The position numbers and the translations under genes were made by a program. Below are positions 53,501-62,859 of a stretch of DNA of 64,000 bases, one piece after another. The first letter of the stretch is position 1. Each line of letters opens with the position of its first letter. The notes beneath the pieces are model-generated. The model did not search any database, was not told the origin of the DNA, and saw only the letters and a program-made list of their open reading frames with translations. The stretch spans positions 439,621 through 503,620 of the forward strand of contig NZ_GL622296.1 of the NCBI RefSeq assembly GCF_000185385.1, in the 5' to 3' direction. The stretch is from Lachnoanaerobaculum saburreum DSM 3986. GTDB lineage: Bacteria; Bacillota; Clostridia; Lachnospirales; Lachnospiraceae.

Positions 53501-56500
53501 TACTCCGATTTCAGCCGGTACGGTGGAGCCGAATCCTGCTACCACACCGGGTGCACAGGCAGGTCACTATCATATAGCAAGTATGCCGGCATCAGCTGTT
53601 ACTTTGAACTATAAGTACAGTGTTGAGCCAAGTACAACATTTACATATACTGTAAGACATGTTGACGGACTGGGCAATGTATTGCCGGGAACCACAGTAC
53701 TTACTTCACAAAGAAGAGCGGAGCAGAGTATAAGTGCTATGCCTGACAATTCAATATCAGGTTATACTTATAAGACTTACAATATCACTACAGGACGTGC
53801 GGACGGAGCCCCCGGAAGCTATGTCTTGGGACTTGATCATACAGAGACTGTAGGCGGAAATACTGTAAAACCGTATATTGTAACTGATGATCCTAATTCC
53901 GGAACATTCGTTGCATTTATGCCTAATCAGGATGTAACAATAGATCTTATTTATGATGCCGATGCGGGAAGTATGAACCTTGTCAGAAGATATTTTGACA
54001 GAATCACCGATAAGATAATATCAAGTCAGGTTGATCCTTCAGCACCAAGTACACCTATAAGTGTATCTATTCCGGCACTTGGAACTACAGACGGAGATAA
54101 ACTGTATGGATATATATGGGATTCTTCATCAACTGTAAACCTTGATCCGGCAGGTTCACTTAGTGTGGGAACCGACGGTTCACTTTCAGGTACTATGCCG
54201 CTTACAGGAAACGGTATAAGAGCGGACTATAAGTTAAGCAGAGATGCTTCCAAGTGGAGAGATATAAACTTCGCAGTGGCAGGCGCTCCTAATAACAACG
54301 GTTCTGTAAATCCTCTATCTGCAGGTGCTCCTACAAGCTTCCTTACAAATGACGGAAGTTCGGCAGGAAACACTTACGCTTATAACTTTGATAAGTTAAA
54401 GGCGGGAGGATATATACCTGATGTCACACCTAACAGATATTATAAGTTTGACGGATGGTATCTTGATTCGGCAGCTACAATACAGGTAAACGGAAGTGAT
54501 ACATTCCCGCCGGGAAGCACACCGCTTACATTATATGCCAAGTTTGTAGAAGATCCGAGTCAGTGGTTTGATATCAACTTCGTAGCGGGAACTAACGGTT
54601 CAATCTCGGCTCCGGCTACATTACATATTCCATATGATTACACATGGAATCAGATATCTTCACAGTTGCCTACAGCTACACCTGTAGCTAACTATATATT
54701 CAACGGTTGGAAGGATCCTAACGGAACTCCGATGCAGGCAACAAGTACACTTACAAATCACGCAACATATACTGCGGTATTCAGTCAGGACCCGAATACA
54801 TGGGGTACAAATACCGGAAATATCACACCTTCAGGCCGTATAGGAAATGACGGAAGCGGTGAGATAGTAATAGACGGTACAAAGCCGGGCAATGTATATG
54901 TTATCAGTGATAAGAACGGAAATATTGTAGCAGTGGTTCCGGGAGAGAGTGTTGGTAACAGAACAATAGTTCCAAACCTCATTCCGGGTGCACATTATGA
55001 CGTACAGGAGGGTACACCTGATACAGTCGCTACAGTAGGACAGCCCAGAACATCTGTTACAGGTTCATCAGTATCCGCACCGCAGGATGTATACATACCT
55101 ACAGTAGATAACAACTATAATGTGGGATATGACCCTGAAAATGACGGTATGGCACAGATAGTTATCAATCCGGCAGATCCGGATGCGGACTATGCACTGA
55201 TAGATGAGAACGGAAATGTTGTACAGTACCCCGGAAGTGACAACGGTTGGATGACTCCTGTAGGAAGCAATCCTTCAACAGTTACTTTCAATAATCTTAA
55301 TCCTAATGAAACCTATACTGTAGTGGCAAGGAGGAAGGGTGATTCTTCTATTCCTAATCCACTTACAAAGCTTCCTGACGGAAATCAGATAGTTGCAAAC
55401 CCTGGTGATATGGCTGATGCACCTAAGTATATCGTAGAGACCAGAAACGGAAGTGTAGTATCTGTAGGAAGCACAAGCGTAGGAAGTGATGCTTATAATG
55501 AAGCTAAAGCGGGAGACAGTGTGGTTATCCATGCAGACCCTGTAAATTCAAACGGTAAGAACTTCTTATACTGGCAGGTACTTGCAGGAAGAGCTGTAGG
55601 TGTCAGCGGTAATATAACACAGGCTGACTATACATTCACTCTTTCAAATTCAAATATCGTTCTTAAGGCTGTATATGAGCCTGTTAAATTGGCAGGTGAT
55701 GATGCTGATCTTACAGAAAAGATAAAGGGCGGAAGCATCGGAGAGTTCGGACTTGAACCGAGTCAGATACCGGCACTTGCACATGAACTCACAACTGATC
55801 TTGACAGATCACTTAACAGTGTAAACGGTGCAAATGTAGAGTATAAGGTGGTGTTCAATAAGAGAGATGCCAAGTCAAACGAGAAGACTGCTGTAAAACC
55901 TGTTTCAATTTCAGGTATAAACCATCCTGATGCACATACAGTGGCATACAGTTTGGATATCGAGCTTGAAAGATATGTAAACGGAAGACTTGTAAACAAT
56001 GCTATACCTACTGCAACGGCATCAAATGCAAATGTGGATGTGATAGCACAGCTTCCGGCGGAAGATGTCGATCAGCTTGATTATCAGATATTTGATGTGA
56101 CACCTGATGCTTCAGGTAATATCACACCTGTAGAAATAGCAATCTCTACCGATGTAGCAAACAATGCCGGACTTGTTAAGTTCACAGGAAACTTGTTACA
56201 TACATATGCGGTTGTATACTCAAAGACATTCAAGGTAACATTTGTAGATAATAAGCCTGTACTTGATCATTTATTCTTAAATGATACAAGCAGAAACTTC
56301 TATAAGAGGTTTAAGGTGAGAAGAAAAGAGAGTGTAGAGGACAGCTACTATTCAAGTGACTATGCAGTGGTTACCGCATATGCACAAAATAATGTAGCGA
56401 ACGCACTTAAGACTCCTTTTGAAGATATCTACGGTGTACAGTATGACTATGTAAACTGGTCAAAGAAGGAAGATAAGCTTTCAGTATTTGATACGGCAGG

Positions 56501-57536
56501 TCCTATAACCAAGAGAATGATTGTCTATGCTTACTATTCCGACAACAGAAAAGAAGTTGCACAGGCAAGAGTAGACCTTGGTGATACCATAGAGATGGCA
56601 AAAGAGCTTACAGGCGATCCATATCTTAAGCTTGGTGAAGTTGAAGAGATCAATGCGGCAATCGCAAAGGCACTTGAGACTTTAAGACAGGCAAGAGATC
56701 TTGTATCTCCTGACGGTACCACATACCTTAGAATGGCAAACTGGGCGGAGCTTCAGCAGGCTATTGATGCACTTAGAGAACTTATCAATAAGTATTCTAA
56801 GGGTGCAAGTGATAGAGAAGATGCAAGAAACAGAAGAACAGGCGGTGCAAGCAGCGGCGGAAGCTCATCAACCGGTAGAGGAAGTAAGCTTCGTACACCT
56901 GGAGAGAAGTATACAGAGAATATGGCCAGATTTGAGGCAAGTAATACAAGAGCTTTCGTACTTGGAGTAGACGGAAACTGGGAGAAGAACCCTGTAACAG
57001 GCGGTTGGTCATTCGTGCTTAACGGAGGAACACCTCTCAATGATATGTGGGGTATGATCTCATTTACAGACAGTACAGGAAAGAAAGTTTCACGTTGGTA
57101 TTACTTTGACGGTCAGTCAACTATGGCAACAGGTTGGACCTATGACTCAAAGAACGGCTATTGGTATTATATGAATACTACAGAAGGTCCGGATCTTGGA
57201 CAGATGGTAACAGGCTGGGTAAGAGATCCTAAGACAGGTAAGTGGTATTATATGAACGATAATACAGGTATCCTTACAACAGGATGGCTTCTCAATAAGC
57301 AGGATAACAGATGGTATTATCTGAATCAAGACGGTGAGATGCTTCTTGGATGGCAGAATATCGGTGGAAAGTGGTATTATTTCAATACAAACGCTCCACA
57401 GGATACCTATGTATGGGATGCCGGAGCATTTAAGTGGAGCTACGTAAATAACAATACCAGACCTTACGGTTCTATGTATGCCGGAGAGAAGACTCCTGAC
57501 GGTTATAATGTAGATGCAAGCGGTGCTTGGAACTAG
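50529..57536 (+). CDS. Giant surface adhesin-like protein, InlB-type repeats and C-terminal wall-binding repeats
   Basis: 2335 aa. Signal peptide about 1-37 (ends SMTSWAS). About 40-380: beta-rich unknown domain. About 387-560: parallel beta-helix-like region (YVDPTYTGSDSNG, then ASPTTVDHTIDIPANMDLQIE). Then several InlB/MucBP-like units (FDSQGGSAIADK with FNGWTEY near 855-885; VRHVDGLGNVLPG near 1042; FDGWYLDS near 1305; FNGWKDPNG near 1395). Paralogous DENGNVV domains follow at about 1440-1630. A helical FIVAR-like segment lies at about 2015-2085, then a Ser/Gly linker. Aromatic binding repeats (GWVRDPKTGKWYYMND) run from about 2150 to the end. SD GAGGAGAG. Likely anchored to the wall non-covalently; ligand unknown. 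Confidence 0.85.
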   Translation: MKKNKLIKTIKQATAGLLAGAMVLTGAPLGSMTSWASTLQKNYQLFDTAPTAGLPGSTPFRGIPVVKDGSNTYGGSQGTAFKFGAAYTGTNASGIGGVGIPGSYNSFNIGAITVPGSENTSNHKGYDGAVRSAYNNNWWTTYYGFGRTDDDTTSPSSYPVISPAVSTWSGLRPTATASPDTNSMGVFLAGNDGDVVEVPVPAPYKAAVTGAGTNDKIEVRMEVQPTPDEQKLLITWTGYNPNSYPVNFWIGAEADTMIAGTDTSPSVISAGRTHLHMMDYFNQGTGSAWNYRGGSDPLGAGTVTAGANSTALTDFDAKLEDGFGRVWAGEYTDTANIAHRNWVFARNKDDNMLVQQTDAAAGFAGNLNMAPLGQASVSFVVSMRVAVYYVDPTYTGSDSNGYIAQPFKDIRSAVKAMQIAGVKKGYIYVASPTTVDHTIDIPANMDLQIETSPYTTTSFQGITNRGYFSLGSNPEKTNTETITRAAGFKDAMFRVSNSTSTLSFYNITIDGNKSNVVANAPVIDITAGEVKLTDNTTVQNNAVEKGATAPSASAINVAGSGVLTMNALTKPVQVINNTSTSVGTEVPVSAITVTSSANTVAAGTSGIEVARARAINVAGDVTVGSNEDIHKASATAAAEPATKANVALGTSMLNVETGRQLTGSIGVSVSDVPQTNQDQDGRPVIDYYDRASGGSIPYSAANVPSDVDGITSGMGSGVSKVTDTAGAATTGAQDGRIVYLRAAKYDFTVTYIDPDGTTMKLSDLTFGTNTVPGTINTANLYSIAFRSAAGSTVEIPMPTYTGYIFDSASGAVTPLTVATTDPVPPATTPTKGTVSGKTPAQPADIVIKFARNKVTYKFDSQGGSAIADKSENVTTSATTLGALPVPAKAGFNFNGWTEYTDNNGNSVYDTGDTAGAAFTAYPAPSAPKTTYLYASWVPDGTLYHVTTYHKNTNAALSLTFGSEVDAGHVITSVVDKDHVTVPGYKYSSGSATPISAGTVEPNPATTPGAQAGHYHIASMPASAVTLNYKYSVEPSTTFTYTVRHVDGLGNVLPGTTVLTSQRRAEQSISAMPDNSISGYTYKTYNITTGRADGAPGSYVLGLDHTETVGGNTVKPYIVTDDPNSGTFVAFMPNQDVTIDLIYDADAGSMNLVRRYFDRITDKIISSQVDPSAPSTPISVSIPALGTTDGDKLYGYIWDSSSTVNLDPAGSLSVGTDGSLSGTMPLTGNGIRADYKLSRDASKWRDINFAVAGAPNNNGSVNPLSAGAPTSFLTNDGSSAGNTYAYNFDKLKAGGYIPDVTPNRYYKFDGWYLDSAATIQVNGSDTFPPGSTPLTLYAKFVEDPSQWFDINFVAGTNGSISAPATLHIPYDYTWNQISSQLPTATPVANYIFNGWKDPNGTPMQATSTLTNHATYTAVFSQDPNTWGTNTGNITPSGRIGNDGSGEIVIDGTKPGNVYVISDKNGNIVAVVPGESVGNRTIVPNLIPGAHYDVQEGTPDTVATVGQPRTSVTGSSVSAPQDVYIPTVDNNYNVGYDPENDGMAQIVINPADPDADYALIDENGNVVQYPGSDNGWMTPVGSNPSTVTFNNLNPNETYTVVARRKGDSSIPNPLTKLPDGNQIVANPGDMADAPKYIVETRNGSVVSVGSTSVGSDAYNEAKAGDSVVIHADPVNSNGKNFLYWQVLAGRAVGVSGNITQADYTFTLSNSNIVLKAVYEPVKLAGDDADLTEKIKGGSIGEFGLEPSQIPALAHELTTDLDRSLNSVNGANVEYKVVFNKRDAKSNEKTAVKPVSISGINHPDAHTVAYSLDIELERYVNGRLVNNAIPTATASNANVDVIAQLPAEDVDQLDYQIFDVTPDASGNITPVEIAISTDVANNAGLVKFTGNLLHTYAVVYSKTFKVTFVDNKPVLDHLFLNDTSRNFYKRFKVRRKESVEDSYYSSDYAVVTAYAQNNVANALKTPFEDIYGVQYDYVNWSKKEDKLSVFDTAGPITKRMIVYAYYSDNRKEVAQARVDLGDTIEMAKELTGDPYLKLGEVEEINAAIAKALETLRQARDLVSPDGTTYLRMANWAELQQAIDALRELINKYSKGASDREDARNRRTGGASSGGSSSTGRGSKLRTPGEKYTENMARFEASNTRAFVLGVDGNWEKNPVTGGWSFVLNGGTPLNDMWGMISFTDSTGKKVSRWYYFDGQSTMATGWTYDSKNGYWYYMNTTEGPDLGQMVTGWVRDPKTGKWYYMNDNTGILTTGWLLNKQDNRWYYLNQDGEMLLGWQNIGGKWYYFNTNAPQDTYVWDAGAFKWSYVNNNTRPYGSMYAGEKTPDGYNVDASGAWN

Positions 57537-57553
57537 GTGACATAGGAGAAAAG

Positions 57554-60500
57554 ATGAAAAGAAAGACAATAAAAGCAAAAATATCTGCTGCGTTGTCTGC
57601 GAGTATGGTGCTTGCCATGCTCGCACCGGCAATGCCGGCATATGCAGCAACAGGTACTTTGAAATTTGATTTTCATAGCAATATTCATGACTCATTTGAC
57701 GGAACACCGGAGATTGTAGTTAGTGGAACTGTTGGAGATTCGATACCGAATGTAGCAGATCTCGGTACATTTAATTCAAGAGTTGGATTGCCATGGCAGG
57801 ATGGTGTAACCACTTCCGGTACTCCGGTAGCAACATTCAGGGATGTAGACGGTTCACCGGCTAAACCGGATAGTGCGGTTCTTGGAAAGAAGTGGATTGC
57901 CGATCTTGGACTTAAGGGCTATAAGATAAAGGAATTTAGAGGAGCTTTGGGAACCGGAGATTTCCCAAGGGTAGGTCTTGATGTAGGAACTATACAAAAT
58001 CAGAATTATTATGCAACTCTTATAAGTGACGGAACAGATGCCATGACATTAAATGAGCAACATGTTCCCGATGCTTCCACATCATATGTTCCAAGTATCT
58101 CCGCTACTACTGTAGGACCGAAGAACGGTATGCATAAGGTACTTGAAAGTATCCAGACAATACCTTATGTTATTCCGGGATATACTGTAACAAATGCGAC
58201 TATTACAGGAGCGGGTGCTCCAAAAGCACTTAACTATATGGGTGGAAGTATACCGGCTTCAAAATTTATGTCATTTATAACATCCAATAAGGATATTAAC
58301 ATAAAGTATGAATACGGTGTAGATACAACCAAGAACTTTGCGGTAAAGGTTGTAGATAAAGTGTGGCAGAATGATTCCACCACACCGGGTACATATAGCC
58401 ATACAACAAATACTATAAAGAGTCAGAATAACAGAACTGCAAACAATGTGGTTGGTAATGTTTTGACAAATATTACAGGTATCACTGCAAACGGTAATTA
58501 TGTAGATATTACAGGTAGTGCCACAACACCGAGCAGATATATTTTAGATCCAACTGAACCTGTAACGGTAACATATGATAACGGTACACCTGACGGTTCA
58601 GGACAGTTCTCAAGTGGCGGAAATCCTATCCCTACTTTGATACCTGCAGTGACTGTAGCAGGTCAGTATACAGCAATTACTGTAGGAGGTGACCCTGCAA
58701 CCACTATCTCAGGACAGGTTCCGAACCAGAATGTAACTATTACTTATAATTACTATGAGAATCCGAACTATTATACTACTGTTAATATAAAGTACGCTGA
58801 TAAAGAGGGCAATGATATTACCAATAAGGTAGTAACCGAGCATTCTTCATTATTTACAGATATATCTACAGTAGTTCCGCCTGCGGCACCGGCTGTAGGT
58901 ACATTGTACAAAGACGGTTCAAGTGTATTTATGAGAGTAAATACTACACAGGCAAATTATAATGTGCCGGTTCCTGTTATGAATGATTATATAAGTACAG
59001 GAACAGACAGTCCTACCATATCACCTGATAATTCTATAGACTGGTCAAGTTCATATAGATTTATTAATGGAGGCGGTTCTACACCTACACCTGCTCAAGA
59101 AGGTTGGGGTGCAAGTCATCCTTTCTATCAAGTAAGTATAGATAGGGATGGAGACGGTACAGCAGATACACCTACAAAGAACGGTGATGTTACTGTTACA
59201 TATACTGTGGATCCTACCAAGGTTGCACAGGTGGCGGTAGTAGGTGTTGGCAACGGTCAGCTTTTGGCTGACAGAGGTCAGGCAACCGAGCATGAGTACG
59301 GTACTTTGGCATCTGATGTTTTACAGCTTTCAAGAGAGAGTGTGACATCATCAGGAGATTATTCTCTTACAATAAAAGAGGCTGATCTTCCTTCACCGGT
59401 ACCGGCAGCAGGATATAAGTTTATGGGATGGAAGTACGGCACTACAGATGTTAATCCGCTTCCATATACTATAAGCGGAATCCCGGGAACTCAGGGCAGT
59501 ATCGTTCTTACAGCTAAGTTTGATGAGGATCCGAATCTATGGAATACTTATAACTTAGTTACAGGAGACAGCCATGTACAGCTTCTAAACGGCAGTACGG
59601 CAAAGATAGCCAATACAGATGCTTCAGGTACTCCAAGAGCAAATATTCCTTTCAGTGATATTGATGCCTTTACACAGGAGGCTACAGGCGGAGTTTCAGT
59701 AGACAGCGGATATGTACTTGAGTGGCGTGACCAGCACGGAAATGTATTGACATCTGCAACAGATATTTCAGGAATGAACGGTCAGACATTTACCGCATTT
59801 GCAGTAAGTTCAACACCGGCAGCTGTTTATACACCTACAGTAAACGGTACTCTTGATAATACAGGCGCTCCTGCTATATCTGTAGATCCGCTTTCACCTG
59901 CACCGCTTGATCCGAGATTGAATTATGTTGTTACAGATTCTTCAGGTAATGTAGTGGCTGTAGTTCCGGGTTCACAGGTAATTACAAACGGTGGAAATAT
60001 CAAAGGAAACTTCCTTACACCGGGAAATGCATATAATGTTGCGGTAGCACTCAGTACAGCATCTGTAACTGTAGGAAGTCCGATTCCTTCAGGAGCAACA
60101 GATATAGGTACTACAAGTTCTGCTACTATCCCTGTTGCACCTACACCGCTTGTAGCCGAGGACAGTTCAAATCCGGGCAGAGCAAGCATAACTGTAAGCC
60201 CAGCGGCACCGAATACCGAGTATGCACTTGTAGATGATAACGGAAATGAAGTATATCCGTTTACAGCACCTGATTCAGGAAATAAGGTAACCTTTGGAAA
60301 CCTTGATCCGGGAAGAGTATATCATATAGTACCGAGAGCGGTAGGAAGTAATGAAACACCGGCACAAAGACAGTCGGCAGGTGCAGATCTTCCTGTAAAT
60401 ACAAACAATCTCGGTTTGACAGTGAATACATTTGATGTAACAGTAGTTGCAAACAATGCACCTCTTCCAACCAGCTTAAAGGTTAACGGACAGACAAAGT

Positions 60501-62263
60501 CAAATCTCAATGCCCTTAAAGGTCTATCTAAGGGAATGACAGTAGAGATATTGGCACAGCCGCTTGATAATGCATCAAATACATTTGTCAAGTGGGAGGC
60601 AATCAGCGGTATAACAATAAGTGCGGCTGATGCAACTAACTCAAGACTTACATTTACAATGCCGAATAAACCTGTAAAGGTTCAGGCAATGTATGATGAC
60701 GGCACAGATTGGGATAATAATCTGTATACAGATAATATCGGTTCAGGAAAGATAATAGGTTCTGTAAATCCTGTAATAAATGATACAGGAAGATTCAGAG
60801 TAGTTATCAACAAGAACAGTGTACCTACAAATGTAAAAGATTTGATAGCAAGTACACTTACAGATAATTATACTTCAGTATTCCTTATGGATATTGTGGT
60901 ACAGAAGTTCGATACCGCTACAGGAAATTGGGTAGATTATACCTCTGCAAGCGGAGATATCGCACTTGATACAACTGTTGAAACAGGAGCATTGATTTCT
61001 ACAAGAGATTATATGTTCCATGAACTTGCAACAAGTTCAAATGCAGTAACTGCTTTAAGCGGAGATTTTGAGCATCCGGGAACATCATATCCGGGACAGT
61101 TTGATATCACCTTAAAGTCAGGAAAGAGCTATGTATTCGGATATACATCACCTGCAACACATAGTGTTAAGGTAAGAGATAACAGAGATAATTCTCTCAT
61201 CACTGATTTGACACTTAGAGATACAGAGGTTGTACAGGATAAGGCAAGTCTTTATTCACATAAGATAACCGGTGATTATATCGACAACAACGGTATCACA
61301 TGGCATTATGAAGGTCTGAGTACAGACAAGGATACATATCAGGCATATGATCCTACAACCAGAGTTACAGAGGATATGACAATCTATGTATTCTATTCAA
61401 ATGATAAAGATGCAAGAAAGAAAGCGGACAGCAACTTAAGAGCCGCTATCCAGAATGCAAAGGAACAGTTGAGTAAGATTACAGATCCTGCAAAGATAGC
61501 TGCACTTCAGGCTGCAATTGATGCCGCACAGGCAGTTCTTGACAGGGTAAACAGAAAGTCATCTACAGCTGAACTCAAAGCAGCTCTTGATGCCCTTAAT
61601 CAGGCGGTAAAGGATGCCGGCGGAAAGGTATATGTACCTGAGGACGATAACAATAAAGGTGGCGGAGGAAGACATCGCGGTGGCGGTGGTTCTTCAGGCG
61701 GCGGTACAGGAAGTGCAAAAGGAAAGTCTACAGGCCTTAGAGTAGGTCAGGACGGTAACTGGGAACTTCTGAACCCTGCTGAGGCTACAGCAAACCCTGA
61801 CAGCAGTAAGTGGGTATTTAACCTCGCTTCAGGCGGTAAGGTAAAGGGCTGGGCTTATCTAAGCTACACCTATCAGGGACAGACAAAGTCCGAGTGGTAT
61901 CACTTCGGCGATGATAACACAATGAATACGGGATGGCTTGTTGACGGAGGTAAATGGTACTATCTGTCAATGGATCACAACGGATTCTATGGTGAGATGG
62001 TCAAGGGATGGCACTTTGAAACTCAGGACAACAGATGGTACTACCTCAATCCGAACAACGGTTCAATGCATACAGATTGGCTGAAGGATGGAAATGAGTT
62101 CTACTATTTGAATCCTGTTGCAACAGAGCAGACTTGGTTCTATGATAGCAATACGGAGAGATGGAATTATGGTGACAGAGGTGCCAGATCACTTGGCTCT
62201 ATGTTCCAGAATGAAAACACACCTGACGGTTATCATGTAAATGAAAACGGAGCTTGGAGATAA
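57554..62263 (+). CDS. Large surface adhesin-like protein, paralogue of the preceding gene
   Basis: 1569 aa from ATG 57554 with AGGAG eight bases upstream; the frame opens nine codons earlier without an SD. Signal peptide about 1-32 (MPAYAATG). N-terminal unknown beta domain, MucBP-like units (VNIKYADKEGNDITNKVV near 412), and an InlB-like unit (KFMGWKYGTTDV near 620). Domains shared with the upstream protein include YVVTDSSGNVVAVVPGS and YALVDDNGNEVY. FIVAR-like helices lie at about 1295-1360, then a Gly/Arg-rich linker, and aromatic wall-binding repeats run from about 1395 to the end (GWLVDGGKWYYLS), closing TPDGYHVNENGAWR. Same operon, 17 nt after the previous stop. Confidence 0.85.
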   Translation: MKRKTIKAKISAALSASMVLAMLAPAMPAYAATGTLKFDFHSNIHDSFDGTPEIVVSGTVGDSIPNVADLGTFNSRVGLPWQDGVTTSGTPVATFRDVDGSPAKPDSAVLGKKWIADLGLKGYKIKEFRGALGTGDFPRVGLDVGTIQNQNYYATLISDGTDAMTLNEQHVPDASTSYVPSISATTVGPKNGMHKVLESIQTIPYVIPGYTVTNATITGAGAPKALNYMGGSIPASKFMSFITSNKDINIKYEYGVDTTKNFAVKVVDKVWQNDSTTPGTYSHTTNTIKSQNNRTANNVVGNVLTNITGITANGNYVDITGSATTPSRYILDPTEPVTVTYDNGTPDGSGQFSSGGNPIPTLIPAVTVAGQYTAITVGGDPATTISGQVPNQNVTITYNYYENPNYYTTVNIKYADKEGNDITNKVVTEHSSLFTDISTVVPPAAPAVGTLYKDGSSVFMRVNTTQANYNVPVPVMNDYISTGTDSPTISPDNSIDWSSSYRFINGGGSTPTPAQEGWGASHPFYQVSIDRDGDGTADTPTKNGDVTVTYTVDPTKVAQVAVVGVGNGQLLADRGQATEHEYGTLASDVLQLSRESVTSSGDYSLTIKEADLPSPVPAAGYKFMGWKYGTTDVNPLPYTISGIPGTQGSIVLTAKFDEDPNLWNTYNLVTGDSHVQLLNGSTAKIANTDASGTPRANIPFSDIDAFTQEATGGVSVDSGYVLEWRDQHGNVLTSATDISGMNGQTFTAFAVSSTPAAVYTPTVNGTLDNTGAPAISVDPLSPAPLDPRLNYVVTDSSGNVVAVVPGSQVITNGGNIKGNFLTPGNAYNVAVALSTASVTVGSPIPSGATDIGTTSSATIPVAPTPLVAEDSSNPGRASITVSPAAPNTEYALVDDNGNEVYPFTAPDSGNKVTFGNLDPGRVYHIVPRAVGSNETPAQRQSAGADLPVNTNNLGLTVNTFDVTVVANNAPLPTSLKVNGQTKSNLNALKGLSKGMTVEILAQPLDNASNTFVKWEAISGITISAADATNSRLTFTMPNKPVKVQAMYDDGTDWDNNLYTDNIGSGKIIGSVNPVINDTGRFRVVINKNSVPTNVKDLIASTLTDNYTSVFLMDIVVQKFDTATGNWVDYTSASGDIALDTTVETGALISTRDYMFHELATSSNAVTALSGDFEHPGTSYPGQFDITLKSGKSYVFGYTSPATHSVKVRDNRDNSLITDLTLRDTEVVQDKASLYSHKITGDYIDNNGITWHYEGLSTDKDTYQAYDPTTRVTEDMTIYVFYSNDKDARKKADSNLRAAIQNAKEQLSKITDPAKIAALQAAIDAAQAVLDRVNRKSSTAELKAALDALNQAVKDAGGKVYVPEDDNNKGGGGRHRGGGGSSGGGTGSAKGKSTGLRVGQDGNWELLNPAEATANPDSSKWVFNLASGGKVKGWAYLSYTYQGQTKSEWYHFGDDNTMNTGWLVDGGKWYYLSMDHNGFYGEMVKGWHFETQDNRWYYLNPNNGSMHTDWLKDGNEFYYLNPVATEQTWFYDSNTERWNYGDRGARSLGSMFQNENTPDGYHVNENGAWR

Positions 62264-62282
62264 TTTTAGGCTCATATAACGG

Positions 62283-62313
62283 GGCTCTCGCATTTAGGTG
62301 CGAGAGCCTTTTT
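62283..62313 (+). terminator. Terminator of surface-protein operon
   Basis: Perfect 10-bp stem GGCTCTCGCA/TGCGAGAGCC (62283-62292 with 62299-62308) followed by TTTTT. Confidence 0.92.
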
Positions 62314-62329
62314 AAAAATAAGGAGTTTT

Positions 62330-62830
62330 ATGAGAAAGTTTGATGTCGAGAAGTTGGAACAAAAGATAAGTGAATTGGAAGCAATTGACGGCATTACCAT
62401 TGCTATATGGGGAATAAAGCCGGATGATGAAAAGTATGTTGTGAATTTTGATATAGGTATAAATACACTTTTTGATTTACTGTCATTTACAGAGTATGAT
62501 GTGGAAAGAGGTGACTTTGATCCTGATATCAATGATATATTTATCATTGATACTTTCTATGACTGTATAATGAATTTTGCAAATATGACAGTGGAGTATC
62601 TTGCTGAAAACACGATAAATATATATGTACCTGTGGAAAACAGTTTTGTTAAGCTTGAAATCAGAGGCATTGAGTATGAGGAGGTAGCTGTGACAGGCTA
62701 TGAAAGGGTAGCAAATTATGTGGGGGAGAAACCTTTTAAGGTGGGAGTTTTCAATTATGATACTATGGAATATGATAACTTTCCACAGGATTTTGTAGCG
62801 GGTGAGTCTAAGTTCTATTGGTATGGCTGA
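62330..62830 (+). CDS. 166-aa protein of unknown function
   Basis: ATG 62330 with SD AAGGAG six bases upstream. Soluble acidic protein, rich in Asp, Glu, Tyr and Phe: MRKFDVEKLEQKISELEAIDG at the start, a strongly acidic middle (TEYDVERGDFDPDINDIFIID) and a beta-rich end (KPFKVGVFNYDTMEYDNFP). No membrane segment and no recognised motif. It sits just after the operon terminator. Either read-through or an unseen promoter drives it. Confidence 0.7.
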   Translation: MRKFDVEKLEQKISELEAIDGITIAIWGIKPDDEKYVVNFDIGINTLFDLLSFTEYDVERGDFDPDINDIFIIDTFYDCIMNFANMTVEYLAENTINIYVPVENSFVKLEIRGIEYEEVAVTGYERVANYVGEKPFKVGVFNYDTMEYDNFPQDFVAGESKFYWYG

Positions 62831-62835
62831 TAAAG

Positions 62836-62859
62836 AAAAAAGGCGTTTAAGCCTTTTTT
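62836..62859. terminator. Bidirectional terminator
   Basis: AAAAAAGGC/GCCTTTTTT around a six-base loop. It serves the 166-aa gene and the opposing LacI gene, whose stop codon (62849-62847) lies within the loop. Confidence 0.85.
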
